NCBI GenBank assembly: GCA_947570505.1
Contig: CANOTH010000012.1
Location: 1-32,313, forward strand
From: an uncultured Candidatus Saccharibacteria bacterium
GTDB lineage: Bacteria > Patescibacteriota > Saccharimonadia > Saccharimonadales > Saccharimonadaceae
Direction: 5' to 3'
DNA: 32,313 bases
Shown here: positions 23,366 to 31,075 of the stretch, piece by piece
Position numbering within the stretch: position 1 is the first letter of the stretch
Layout: each line of letters starts with the position of its first letter
The notes under the pieces: model-generated
Seen by the model: the letters and a program-made list of their open reading frames with translations, nothing else
What the model was told of the DNA's origin: nothing
Database searches by the model: none
Translations under genes and position numbers: made by a program

Positions 23366-24796
23366 TTAAATATGACGAACCTTGATAGTATCGGTACTGG
23401 CCACACCATCATCGCCTGACACTACTACGACTAGTAAGCCTTTTTTACCTTCATCTACCTGCAGGTAACCAGAATCCTTCAGCTCCCTAGCCAAATCTAG
23501 ACCATAATTAATTGAATATGGTCGCACGAAGGCTGAATTAGCATACACTAAAGCTAATTGGTTAGCAACTCGTGGGTCACTAGTCACAGAGATAATCGGT
23601 AAATTCGGGCGCTGGGCAGCTATCGCCAAAGCCGTTGCACCTGAAGCCGTTTGACAGATAATCGCATCGGCACCAATTTTCTCGGCTAAGCGAGCGGCCG
23701 CAGCGGAGATCGCATCATAATTCGGATTCTCACCTCGAGGATCAGTCGGAATTGGTACAATCTCAGAATGGTTCTGAGTGTAGAGGATGATTTTCTTCAG
23801 CTGTTTGACAGTCTCGAGCGGATATTTACCATTTGTAGTCTCGTCAGAAAGCATTACTACGTCCGCACCCTGAATAACTGCATTCGCTACGTCGCTGACT
23901 TCCGCCCGAGTCGGGATAGGGCTATCAACCATTGATCCCATGGTCTGAGTGGCAATGATACAGATCTTACCATGTTCACGACACATCGTGACGAGTTTGC
24001 GCTGGATGATAGGCACCATTTCTGCGCCGACCTCGTAGGCCATATCGCCTCGAGCCACCATGACTGCGTCACTAGCTTGCACAATTGCTTCCAGATGTTC
24101 ATCGTTCTCGACGGCGCGCTTGGTCTCGATCTTGGCGATAATCTTCGCATTAGACCCTTTGGAACGCAACAGTTCCCTGAGCTTATCGATGTCTTCGGCG
24201 GCCTGTACAAAAGAAATTGCTACATAGTCAAAGTCACGACTTACTCCCCAGTCGATATCAGCCAAATCTTTCGGAGTCAAAATATCACCACCGAAATCTG
24301 TATCGGGCAAGTTTAGACCTTTGTTGCTCATCACAAAACCGCCATTCTCTACCGCTAATTTAATGGCTGTGTCGGAAACAATCTCAATTACATGAGTGCG
24401 TACTTTACCATCAAAAAGGTAGATTGGTTCACCCACCTTGACTTTTTCAGCCAAATTATATTGCACCGGAAAAGTTTTGCTACCATCATGCTCCTTCACG
24501 GCATAATCCAGGATTATCTCATCGCCCTCGTAGAGGTCGAAATGATTGTTTTGCAGTTGACCTAACCGGATCTTCGGACCCTGTAAATCTTGCAAAATAG
24601 TAATTGCTCGACCCTTCCTAGCGGCCGCCTGACGAATCCAGCCAATAAACTCGTCCATTTTTTCGTAAGTACCATGAGAAAAATTCAACCGGCAACCATT
24701 AACCCCAGCCATGATGATTTCTTCGATTTTCTCTGCGCTATCCACGGCCGGCCCGATGGTAGCTAAAATCTTCGTTCGTTTAAATAATCTGCTCAT
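23366..24796 (-). CDS. pyk: pyruvate kinase
   Basis: Last ATP-yielding step of glycolysis, phosphoenolpyruvate + ADP to pyruvate + ATP. 476 aa: N-terminal KILATIGPA and RLNFSHG, then LQDLQGPKIRLG, the active-site Lys region AKIETKRAVEN, VMVARGDMAYEVG, and PTRAEVSDVANAV. Two motifs differ from the textbook form: ATQTMGSM (often ATQMLESM) and MLSDETTNGKYP (often MLSGETAxGxYP). The C-terminal regulatory domain is present. First gene of the operon, with a leaderless promoter. Confidence 0.96.
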   Translation of the reverse strand: MSRLFKRTKILATIGPAVDSAEKIEEIIMAGVNGCRLNFSHGTYEKMDEFIGWIRQAAARKGRAITILQDLQGPKIRLGQLQNNHFDLYEGDEIILDYAVKEHDGSKTFPVQYNLAEKVKVGEPIYLFDGKVRTHVIEIVSDTAIKLAVENGGFVMSNKGLNLPDTDFGGDILTPKDLADIDWGVSRDFDYVAISFVQAAEDIDKLRELLRSKGSNAKIIAKIETKRAVENDEHLEAIVQASDAVMVARGDMAYEVGAEMVPIIQRKLVTMCREHGKICIIATQTMGSMVDSPIPTRAEVSDVANAVIQGADVVMLSDETTNGKYPLETVKQLKKIILYTQNHSEIVPIPTDPRGENPNYDAISAAAARLAEKIGADAIICQTASGATALAIAAQRPNLPIISVTSDPRVANQLALVYANSAFVRPYSINYGLDLARELKDSGYLQVDEGKKGLLVVVVSGDDGVASTDTIKVRHI

Positions 24797-24803
24797 AGAT
24801 TTT

Positions 24804-24812
24804 ATTATAGCA
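24804..24812 (-). promoter_or_regulatory. pyk extended -10 (TGCTATAAT), leaderless
   Basis: TATAAT 7 nt from the pyk ATG; promoter of pyk-pgk-rplY. Confidence 0.7.
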
Positions 24813-24836
24813 TAGATCGCTTTTTTATGACGTTTG

Positions 24837-24845
24837 TGCTAAAAT
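24837..24845 (+). promoter_or_regulatory. extended -10 (TGCTAAAAT), leaderless
   Basis: 6 nt before the ATG at 24852, divergent from the pyk promoter. Confidence 0.65.
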
Positions 24846-24851
24846 AGTTTT

Positions 24852-25301
24852 ATGCGAAAGAAGGTCACAAAGAAATTGGAGTTGTCATGGGAGCAGCGCA
24901 CGTTACTAGGTATGGTGGCGGGGGCCTCGGTGGCAATTATGATTTCTTTTCTAGGTTTCTTGGTGGACACTCCAGCGGAAATGGCACACAAAGAGTTGGC
25001 AGAGCTAGCTGATGATTATTATATTACCTATCTGTATCCTACCTTGCTGGGTGATGTTTTTACGGTTGACCCAGGGGAAAAGCTGCAAGGGTATGTCGAG
25101 CTAGGAACTCCAGCGACTTATTTGCGTCAGTTATTACATTACGATAATGATAAAAATATGCTTTCTGCTCCGATTTTTGAGAATGTCGCTTGCGATACCA
25201 ACCGTACCAGTATTAAGTTTTTTCCGGTTGAGCCTTATGGACCACGAGATTATACGATTAAGTATACTTGGAACTGTGACGGTATGCCGAAAGACGAATA
25301 G
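24852..25301 (+). CDS. small membrane-anchored extracytoplasmic protein
   Basis: 149 aa, no family recognised. A basic N-terminus (MRKKVTKKLELSWEQR) is followed by one hydrophobic helix (~18-38: LLGMVAGASVAIMISFLGFLV), so residues ~40-149 should face outside. The outer part is acidic and Tyr-rich, and holds two cysteines (NVACDTN, TWNCDG) that could form a disulfide. Leaderless start. Divergent from pyk. Confidence 0.7.
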   Translation: MRKKVTKKLELSWEQRTLLGMVAGASVAIMISFLGFLVDTPAEMAHKELAELADDYYITYLYPTLLGDVFTVDPGEKLQGYVELGTPATYLRQLLHYDNDKNMLSAPIFENVACDTNRTSIKFFPVEPYGPRDYTIKYTWNCDGMPKDE

Positions 25302-25304
25302 CTA

Positions 25305-25333
25305 TTGACTTTTCATAGTGTTTGTGCTAATAT
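25305..25333 (+). promoter_or_regulatory. promoter (TTGACT-17-TAATAT)
   Basis: Near-consensus -35, 17-bp spacer ending TGTGC, and TAATAT, just after the stop of the 24852 gene. Transcription would start near 25340 and run at once into the hairpin at 25343-25366. Confidence 0.65.
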
Positions 25334-25342
25334 GAGAGTGTA

Positions 25343-25366
25343 GGCTGCTTTTAGCGGCATGGGTTT
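25343..25366 (+). terminator. terminator-like hairpin, possible attenuator
   Basis: Stem GCTGC/GCGGC (one G-T pair), loop TTTTA, then ATGGGTTTTTG. Its loop and arms resemble the terminator at 11298-11319. It may end the upstream gene or attenuate the promoter at 25305. Confidence 0.45.
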
Positions 25367-25388
25367 TTGTTGCTTACTCCTTGTTTTC

Positions 25389-25397
25389 TGTTATAAT
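25389..25397 (+). promoter_or_regulatory. extended -10 (TGTTATAAT) of the slipin gene
   Basis: 24 nt before the ATG at 25422, with AAGGAG (25412-25417) between: a leadered transcript. Confidence 0.65.
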
Positions 25398-25421
25398 GAG
25401 GGAAAGTTAAAAAGGAGTTTT

Positions 25422-26165
25422 ATGGTAGTGTTGGTAATTCTTTTAATTATTCTTGCGGCAATTATTATACCTGGTATTAGGATTATTAATCAGTATGAGC
25501 GAGGAGTGGTTTTGCGCTTGGGGCGGTATTCGCGCACTTTGGATCCTGGTTTTAGGGTGATTATTCCTTATATTGATAAGATGCACAAGATTGATATTCG
25601 TACCACCCCTATGGATATCCCTAAGCAGGAAGTGATTACGAAAGATAATGTGACGGTAAATGTGGATGCTGTGGTTTATGCCCGAGTAATTGATGCACAG
25701 AAGGCGGTGCTCGAGACCACGAATTATTCTTATGCTACCAGTACTTTCGCCCAGACGGCTTTAAGAGATGTGACGGGTAATTTCGATTTGGACGAGATTC
25801 TATCTAAGCGCGATGAGATTTCGGCGCAAATTCGGGAAATTGTGGATGCCCAGACTGATAAATGGGGGATTGATATCGAAAGTGTAAAGTTACAAAATAT
25901 TGAATTACCGGCGGATATGAAGCGAGCAATGGCCAAGCAGGCTGAGGCAGAACGCGAACGTCGGGCGGCGATTATTTCGGCCGAGGGTGAAAAGAGCGCA
26001 GCAGCGGCCGTGGCCGAGGCTGCTAGTATGCTGGCTCAGACTCCTGGTGGTATGAATATTCGCACTCTACAGACTTTGGAAAAGATTAGCACTGATCCTT
26101 CACAGAAGACGGTGATTTTGCTGCCGACCGATTTGACTGATCGCGGTTTGCAAATTCGACACTAA
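25422..26165 (+). CDS. SPFH/Band 7 (stomatin, slipin) membrane protein
   Basis: 247 aa. N-terminal membrane helix (residues 1-~20: MVVLVILLIILAAIIIPG), then the SPFH core: IINQYERGVVLRLGRYSRTLDPGFRVIIPYIDKMHKIDIR, VITKDNVTVNVDAVVYARV, and a long Ala/Glu-rich helix (MAKQAEAERERRAAIISAEG). The ending with PTDL is typical of slipins. It scaffolds membrane microdomains or regulates membrane proteases. The ATG at 25422 is chosen for AAGGAG upstream; the longer frame from 25359 crosses the promoter. No NfeD protease partner is adjacent. Confidence 0.92.
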   Translation: MVVLVILLIILAAIIIPGIRIINQYERGVVLRLGRYSRTLDPGFRVIIPYIDKMHKIDIRTTPMDIPKQEVITKDNVTVNVDAVVYARVIDAQKAVLETTNYSYATSTFAQTALRDVTGNFDLDEILSKRDEISAQIREIVDAQTDKWGIDIESVKLQNIELPADMKRAMAKQAEAERERRAAIISAEGEKSAAAAVAEAASMLAQTPGGMNIRTLQTLEKISTDPSQKTVILLPTDLTDRGLQIRH

Positions 26166-26223
26166 GCTGGATTAGGCTAGTCTCGCTCTGGGTGGGAGCG
26201 AGACTTTTGCTGACAAGATAGGG

Positions 26224-26252
26224 TTGACTAAAGGTGAGTTTCTTGCTAAAAT
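26224..26252 (+). promoter_or_regulatory. tRNA-Glu promoter (TTGACT-17-TAAAAT)
   Basis: Consensus spacing, ending ~20 nt before the tRNA. A 12-bp palindrome (AACCATATGGTT, 26261-26272) abuts the mature 5' end. Confidence 0.7.
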
Positions 26253-26272
26253 GTATCTGTAACCATATGGTT

Positions 26273-26347
26273 GGTCTCTTAGTATAACGGTTAGTACAAC
26301 GGGTTTTCATCCCGTCAACGCGGGTTCGACTCCCGCAGAGATCACCA
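26273..26347 (+). tRNA. tRNA-Glu (anticodon TTC)
   Basis: 75 nt with encoded CCA. Acceptor GGTCTCT pairs with AGAGATC (one G-T), the anticodon arm is ACGGG/CCCGT around loop TTTTCAT, and the T arm GCGGG/CCCGC surrounds TTCGACT. Confidence 0.95.
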
Positions 26348-26375
26348 AATTGACAAGAAGGCAAAAATATTATAT

Positions 26376-26399
26376 TACTGGTATAAGGCCAGTATTTTT
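26376..26399 (+). terminator. intrinsic terminator of tRNA-Glu
   Basis: Stem TACTGG/CCAGTA with a 7-base loop followed by TTTTTG. Confidence 0.75.
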
Positions 26400-26405
26400 G
26401 TTTTT

Positions 26406-26435
26406 AAAATACCCCGGTCCGTAGACTGGGGTATC
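26406..26435 (-). terminator. intrinsic terminator of the pyrophosphatase relic
   Basis: Stem ATACCCC-GGTC/GACT-GGGGTAT (one G-T pair) with a 4-base loop; on the minus strand it is followed by TTTTAAAAA. Confidence 0.7.
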
Positions 26436-26461
26436 ATTTTTGTAAAACATGGAGGTCTAAA

Positions 26462-27863
26462 TTAGAATAAATGCGCTGAAGCAAATAAAGGCGCTAAACT
26501 ATTGGCTACAGTAGACATCAATTTAATGCCTATATCTAATGCTACACCCACAACATCTTTGCGAATGTCGCCTACAGTGTCACCAGAAGCGGCAGCTTTG
26601 TGCGCCGGAGAGCCCTTAGCGCAACCTTCCAGGTAGCCACTCTCGATATATTTCTTCGCATTATCATAAGCGCCACCAGGATTGCCCATAAATACCGCAT
26701 CTGAAATCGCCATCAAAGTCGCCCCAATTAAAATTCCACCAACAAACTCCGCGCCAAAGAGTAGTCCGCCAAACACCGGCACCAACAACATCATTAATGA
26801 AGGCTGTAACATTTTGCGCAGAGCTTCATCGGAAGCCATGGTAATAACTTTGTCATAATCTGGCGCAACTTTACGTTCTAAAACACTAGGGATTGCCAAC
26901 TGCCGTTCACCTTCTTCGGCCATTTTGTAAGCCGAGTCGATGGTATTATCAGTCAAAATACCAGAGAAGTATTTGATCAGGGCAGCCCCAATCAAAGCTC
27001 CCGCCATGATAATACTCATGATTGTACCTACAAATGACAACATTCCAGCTGAAGCAATGGTAATTCCATACATACCACAAGTTACAAAAGCGATAATAAT
27101 TGCTAAACCAATAACTACACTAGGCCCCAAGCAAGACCTTTCGCCAACCGCGTCACCTTTAGTAATATTAAAAGCTTCGCCTTCGCGCTAATACTCGGCG
27201 ACCTTACGGACGGGCTTCTTATCGATACCAGTGTAATATTCGGTAATTTTATCAATCGCGATACCACTAATGATCCCGCAAATACTAGCTATCCAAGGTG
27301 ATATCCAACCGAAATGAAAATCCAGATTCGTCGCCTGATCAGTAAAGCTATAATAAGCCGCGATGCCACCCAGGATCAGGGTACCACCAGCCGCCAATAA
27401 CATCGGATAGCTAAACATAGCTTTTAACATTGCCCCGTCAATCTTGCCCATTTGGTATTGCATCGTAGCATTGATTCCAGCTATATCATTCACATTGTCA
27501 CCAATAAAATCTGCGATTGTGTTGGGCATGCGGCTATCGTCCTCCGGCAGATTGCGCACGTTCTTCGCCACGATGTCCGCCGAAATATCGGCAGCTTTAG
27601 TTTAATTCCCCCCCGCCACACGATTGAATAGTGCTACCACTGAGCAGCCCAGAGAATGGCAAAAATAGGTGCTGGCTCACCGGGTTACACGGCGCACGTA
27701 GCAAAAGTCCGCATCCATTATTCGCCCCTTTGCGGATGATAAGCGCCAACTCCAGCATGGGTTTTGGTATATTTGCAGACATCACCCTGATGCTGCAAAA
27801 GTTCACCGCTACCATGACCATGGTTAGCAAAATCACGAGCAAAACAAACCAATAAGTTACCAT
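26462..27863 (-). pseudogene. hppA: membrane-bound ion-pumping pyrophosphatase (V-PPase), multiply broken
   Basis: Intact forms (~650-700 aa, 16 helices) use pyrophosphate to pump H+ or Na+. Here four kinds of damage are visible. (1) After the N-terminal piece (start 27863, ELALIIRKGAN) most of the next ~150 residues are missing and the frame shifts. (2) VALFNRVAGG is followed by an in-frame TAA at 27602-27604 before TKAADISADIVAKNV. (3) IPEDD-like LPEDDSRMPNTIADF and GDNVND are kept, but a TAG at 27188-27190 interrupts VAEY/REGEAFNITKG. (4) Between GMLSFVGTIMS and IIMAGALIGAAL the family's DAYGPIxDNAGGIAEM...GNTTAA block is absent. The last ~170 codons, including NPGGAYDNAKKYIE and GDTVGD, remain open. 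Confidence 0.88.
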
Positions 27864-27976
27864 TTAGATTACCTTCTTTTTTGTTAAAATACCTTGGCAA
27901 AGCCAACGTGAGTTTATCTACTCATTTATAGTGATACCATCATCTTGCTCTTTTGTATATTACATGTTTAACATAA

Positions 27977-28243
27977 ACTTTATGGAGCAATTACTTCGTC
28001 CGTAGCGGGTGGATCAATCTTGGTATTAGCGGTTTGAGGAGCTTCGGCCACAATGGCAGCGGTTGGTCGCACTCGAGTGTTGCTTACTCGTCTGCTACGT
28101 CGGCTAAAGCTTTCTTCCTCTACTTCGATCCTTTTGGTGTTTACCCGTCCTACGGCCCGTACGATCGTTGGCGCGGTCTCCCCGTCCGCTGTTTGGTAAT
28201 ACTAGTTCATGTGAATCGAGAAAACCGCCAGTTACAATCCTGA
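27977..28243 (+). pseudogene. orphan C-terminal cassette of a FISUMP-type surface protein (copy 2)
   Basis: A startless frame (in-frame TAA at 27974-27976) encodes TLWSNYFVRSGWINLGI ... then SSVAYSSATSAKAFFLYFDP, GVYPSYGPYDRWRGLPVRCLV, running on to a TGA at 28241-28243. The VRSG, WSxSSVAYSSAT, VYPS, YDR and GLPVRCL order is the C-terminal part of the FISUMP/major paralogous domain. The borders 27996-28009 and 28175-28198 are identical to copy 1; the core is unrelated at DNA level. The rest of the 27864-28309 interval holds no supportable gene. Confidence 0.65.
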
Positions 28244-28309
28244 TGGTTTTATGGTTTTTACCGAATAAGTCAACCATCATGCAATGTAAAATCAGGTAAA
28301 CTCGGCTGA

Positions 28310-28696
28310 CTAGACTGCCAAGCCGGCTTTTTCAATTACTTTGTGAATCCACTTATTACGGCCTGTAATCCAGAGTTTGTATTTTTTAGTTTTATCTGTC
28401 TTTTTATCATAGGCAGTGACAGTCATAGCCATGGGCAAAAGACCGGCGAAGCTCTTTTTTACCTCACGAATATCACTATACTCAAGATCAAATTGGTTTA
28501 CACCAAAAGTAGTCATGAAGATTAGCTTTTGTTCTGTAAAGATTAAGGTTCCCTTGCGCCAAGTGCCAAAAATAGCAAAACTATGGGTAGCCCAATTAGC
28601 CGTTAAATATTCTTCTACTCGATCATTTGACTTAGTGAGACCAAGATCTAGTAAGGCCTGTTGCCATTTAACTCGTTGTGATTCTTTATTAGCCAT
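28310..28696 (-). CDS. PH/GRAM-like domain protein
   Basis: 128 aa, cytoplasmic. The segment GTLIFTEQKLIFMTTFGVNQFDLEYSDIREVKKSFAGLLPMAMTVTAYDKKTDKTKKYKLWITGRNKWIHKVIEKA matches the bacterial PH/GRAM pattern: strand pairs, xLTxxrLif, hxxIxxV, and a closing amphipathic helix. An N-terminal helical stretch of ~40 residues precedes it. The ATG at 28696 is preferred because GGAG sits 6 nt upstream; an ATG at 28708 is in frame. Function unknown, perhaps membrane or lipid sensing. Confidence 0.7.
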   Translation of the reverse strand: MANKESQRVKWQQALLDLGLTKSNDRVEEYLTANWATHSFAIFGTWRKGTLIFTEQKLIFMTTFGVNQFDLEYSDIREVKKSFAGLLPMAMTVTAYDKKTDKTKKYKLWITGRNKWIHKVIEKAGLAV

Positions 28697-28766
28697 GTTG
28701 TTCTCCATTCTTATTCTTTAGGATTATTCTAGCACATTTTGGGCTTGGTTTTTCGGAAAATTGCCT

Positions 28767-28772
28767 TATAAT
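28767..28772 (+). promoter_or_regulatory. -10 element of the arsR-CDF operon (TATAAT)
   Basis: TATAAT followed at once by the operator-like palindrome at 28777-28800, which would cover the transcription start. Confidence 0.6.
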
Positions 28773-28776
28773 AAGT

Positions 28777-28800
28777 ATAGTTGAATAATCGCTCAACTAT
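28777..28800. promoter_or_regulatory. metal-sensor operator (ATAGTTGA-8-TCAACTAT)
   Basis: Perfect 8-bp inverted repeat with TTGA/TCAA ends, in the position and of the type bound by SmtB/CzrA/CadC repressors, immediately upstream of such a gene. Confidence 0.7.
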
Positions 28801-28815
28801 CAGAAAGGGCAAACA

Positions 28816-29199
28816 ATGGTCAAAAATCAATATCTCTGTGATTGCAATATAATTCATCGGGAAGCCGTCCGTGATGCTTTGGCGGCAATGCCGAGCCGAG
28901 CAACTTTGCAGAAATTAGCGCTGATTTACAAATTGCTGGGAAATGAGACTCGTTATCAGATTTGTTTTGCACTGAACGAACGTGAATTGTGCGTCTGCGA
29001 TTTAGCTAACGTTCTCTCCATGACAAAATCTTCCATCTCCCATCAATTAAAAATTTTACGCGATAATCATTTAGTAAAGGCTCGTCAAGCAGGCAAGGAA
29101 GTATATTGCAGGTTGGATGATAGTCACATTCAGCAGATTTTGCAATTAGGAATTGAGCATATTAAACATCTAAAGGAGGATAGCTATGGCAAAAATTAA
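28816..29199 (+). CDS. ArsR/SmtB-family metal-sensing repressor (CadC/CzrA type)
   Basis: 127 aa winged-helix repressor; metal binding should release it from DNA and induce the exporter next door. Recognition helix region MTKSSISHQLKILRDNHLV. Both metal sites of the family are visible: an alpha-3N site (Cys8, Cys10, and Cys59/Cys61 in ELCVCDL), as in CadC for Cd/Pb/Zn, and an alpha-5 site (Asp102, His104, His115, His118) with exactly the CzrA spacing for Zn/Co. Start ATG with AAAGGG upstream. It overlaps the exporter by 14 bp. Autoregulation via 28777-28800 is likely. Confidence 0.93.
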   Translation: MVKNQYLCDCNIIHREAVRDALAAMPSRATLQKLALIYKLLGNETRYQICFALNERELCVCDLANVLSMTKSSISHQLKILRDNHLVKARQAGKEVYCRLDDSHIQQILQLGIEHIKHLKEDSYGKN

Positions 29200-30097
29200 A
29201 TCATCTCAGGTAGAACGTAATATTTTGATAGCATTTTTGCTCAATCTAGGGTTCTCGATCTATGAATTTGTTGGTGGTACGATGACACATAGTGTTGCGA
29301 TTGTTTCGGACGCAGTGCATGACATGGGTGATGCACTAAGCATTGGAATTTCCTATGTCCTGGAACGCAAAAGTCATAAGCAACCCGATCCACAACATAC
29401 TTATGGATATTTGCGTTATTCCCTGATGGGAGGATTGATTACAACGGCAATTTTAATCTTCGGATCGGCTTTTGTGATTTACAATGCCATACACCGGATT
29501 ATTGAGCCAGTAGAGATCAATTATGATGGTATGATTCTCTTGGCGATTGTTGGGGTAGTAGTCAATTCCCTTGCAGCATATTTCACACATAAAGGTGATT
29601 CGCTGAATCAGAAATCAGTGAATTTGCATATGCTGGAGGATGTTTTGGGCTGGGTGGTGGTGCTAATTGGGGCAATTGTGATGCGCTGGACTAATTTTAG
29701 CTTGATTGATCCGATTCTGTCGATCTTGGTAGCGCTTTTTATTTTGAAAGAAGCTGTCAGCAATTGCCGGGAGATTTTGGATGTCTTCTTAGAGAAGACT
29801 CCGCATGGAATTTCGCTTGAAAAGCTGGAATCTAGCTTGAAAAAACTTTCGAATATACAAGATATCCATCATTTGCATGTTTGGAGCATGGACGGATACC
29901 ATAATTATGCGACCTTGCACGTGGTTTACAATGGCAATGAAGAGAAAATCAAGCACCGAGTACGAGAAATGCTAGCTAAGCAGAATATTGAGCATGCAAC
30001 CATAGAATTAGAGCATGATCAGGAAAATTGTGCTGAGAGGTATTGCAACGCACCAAGCCCGATTAAACAAGGTCACCATCACGAACATCATCACTAG
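29186..30097 (+). CDS. cation diffusion facilitator (CzcD-like zinc/cadmium exporter)
   Basis: 303 aa, inner-membrane antiporter exporting Zn2+ and perhaps Cd2+/Co2+. Six hydrophobic segments. TM2 carries SDAVHDMGDA (His45/Asp49) and TM5 HMLEDVLGW (HxxxD), the HD-HD zinc site of the CzcD subfamily. The C-terminal cytoplasmic domain has IHHLHVWSMDG, typical of CzcD. The tail is metal-binding: two Cys (CAERYC) and HHHEHHH. The start has AAAGGAGG upstream and overlaps the repressor gene. Confidence 0.95.
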   Translation: MAKIKSSQVERNILIAFLLNLGFSIYEFVGGTMTHSVAIVSDAVHDMGDALSIGISYVLERKSHKQPDPQHTYGYLRYSLMGGLITTAILIFGSAFVIYNAIHRIIEPVEINYDGMILLAIVGVVVNSLAAYFTHKGDSLNQKSVNLHMLEDVLGWVVVLIGAIVMRWTNFSLIDPILSILVALFILKEAVSNCREILDVFLEKTPHGISLEKLESSLKKLSNIQDIHHLHVWSMDGYHNYATLHVVYNGNEEKIKHRVREMLAKQNIEHATIELEHDQENCAERYCNAPSPIKQGHHHEHHH

Positions 30098-30127
30098 ATG
30101 TTTTGTGTGGCGAAATAGAGGGTTTTG

Positions 30128-30136
30128 TGTTAAAAT
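30128..30136 (+). promoter_or_regulatory. tRNA-Arg extended -10 (TGTTAAAAT)
   Basis: It ends 8 nt before the mature tRNA 5' end, so the primary transcript may have almost no 5' leader. Confidence 0.55.
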
Positions 30137-30144
30137 TGGGTTGT

Positions 30145-30219
30145 GGCTCCATCGTTCAACGGATAGGACATAGACCCTCTAAGTCTACAATGCTGGTTCG
30201 ATTCCAGCTGGAGTCGCCA
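30145..30219 (+). tRNA. tRNA-Arg (anticodon TCT)
   Basis: 75 nt with encoded CCA. Acceptor GGCTCCA/TGGAGTC (one G-T), anticodon stem TAGAC/GTCTA around CCTCTAA, T arm GCTGG/CCAGC around TTCGATT. Confidence 0.94.
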
Positions 30220-30268
30220 AAATCATCTTGAGCACTAGGCGCTGGAATCTCTCGGATCCTGCGCCTGA

Positions 30269-31027
30269 TTATTTGACCAGCCTATAATAAATAGACGGAG
30301 CAAATCTAACTGGTGCGAGAATTTTTTGCGCTCCTTTCTCCATACGTACGAGATTCTTGGTGCCAAATACTTTTTTCAGCTTAGCACTGCGGAAATTTGA
30401 AACAGACAGTACCTGATCAATCTTGAAACCACTATTCTTAAAGATACCCTCGATATATTTAGGATGATAATTGTAAAAACCATTTTCATTCAAGTCTTTG
30501 AGATGGGCTGGCCCTAAACTGAAGGGATTAACCTCAGAATGTTTAAACCAATAGCGAAACATTTTGGGCAAAGTCTTCTTATTGGCGACTTCGATAACTG
30601 CTACCCCACCGGGCTTAAGGACGCGATACAACTCATCTGAGACTTTTTGCATATCTTTAAAATGATGAGTAGCCCGCACCATCATTAAGGCATCGAAACT
30701 ATTATCTGCGAATGGCAGCTGGTAAATATCCCCAGCCTTCGTCTTTAGGATACTACCGTATTTTTCTCGTGCCTGAGCTAGCTCGGTCTCCGAATAATCA
30801 AACAAGGTTGCAGTCTTGGCACGAGGTAAATATTCATCAGCTAAACGCCCGTAACCCCCCGCAATATCCACAAATTGATCCATGGTCGACGGCAAAAGTC
30901 GGCGAATCGCCATGCGATCGGCCATATCTTCGTATTTACGGTCAGCATCCTCCCAGAAGATTTTCTTGTAATCGTAGCCATTATAATCGGCAATCACGTC
31001 GGGTTTGTTCGCAGTTTTATTCGTCAT
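30269..31027 (-). CDS. class I SAM-dependent methyltransferase
   Basis: 252 aa. SAM motif I VDIAGGYGRLADEYL (~52-66), acidic loop LFDYSETELAQAREKY, motif II region GDIYQLPFADNSFDALMMVRATHHF and post-motif RVLKPGGVAVIEV: a Methyltransf_11 fold of the UbiE/small-molecule type. The substrate is unknown. The C-terminal ~90 residues (FKHSEVNPFSLGPAHLKDL...) probably form the substrate cap. Leaderless-type promoter, TATAAT 9 nt from the ATG. Divergent from the HAD gene, 48 bp apart. Confidence 0.88.
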   Translation of the reverse strand: MTNKTANKPDVIADYNGYDYKKIFWEDADRKYEDMADRMAIRRLLPSTMDQFVDIAGGYGRLADEYLPRAKTATLFDYSETELAQAREKYGSILKTKAGDIYQLPFADNSFDALMMVRATHHFKDMQKVSDELYRVLKPGGVAVIEVANKKTLPKMFRYWFKHSEVNPFSLGPAHLKDLNENGFYNYHPKYIEGIFKNSGFKIDQVLSVSNFRSAKLKKVFGTKNLVRMEKGAQKILAPVRFAPSIYYRLVK

Positions 31028-31036
31028 AATGCTTTA

Positions 31037-31045
31037 ATTATAGCA
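31037..31045 (-). promoter_or_regulatory. extended -10 (TGCTATAAT), leaderless
   Basis: 9 nt from the methyltransferase ATG, with no Shine-Dalgarno. Confidence 0.6.
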
Positions 31046-31060
31046 TACGAGCAGGGGACG

Positions 31061-31069
31061 TGGTATAGT
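31061..31069 (+). promoter_or_regulatory. extended -10 (TGGTATAGT), leaderless
   Basis: 6 nt before the HAD gene ATG at 31076. Confidence 0.6.
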
Positions 31070-31075
31070 TGAGAT

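Noticed and set aside
6910-27604. In-frame TAA/TAG codons as recoded or read-through stops
   Set aside because: TAA and TAG terminate many intact genes here, and the damaged genes also carry deletions or frameshifts. No selenocysteine- or pyrrolysine-like structures were seen.
11341-28243. A complete diversity-generating retroelement in this window
   Set aside because: No reverse transcriptase or template repeat was found here; only the two tail cassettes. The idea is kept as a hypothesis, not a feature.
30237-30266. Inverted repeat AGGCGC...GCGCCT after tRNA-Arg as a terminator
   Set aside because: Two internal mismatches and no T tract on either strand; not strong enough to list.
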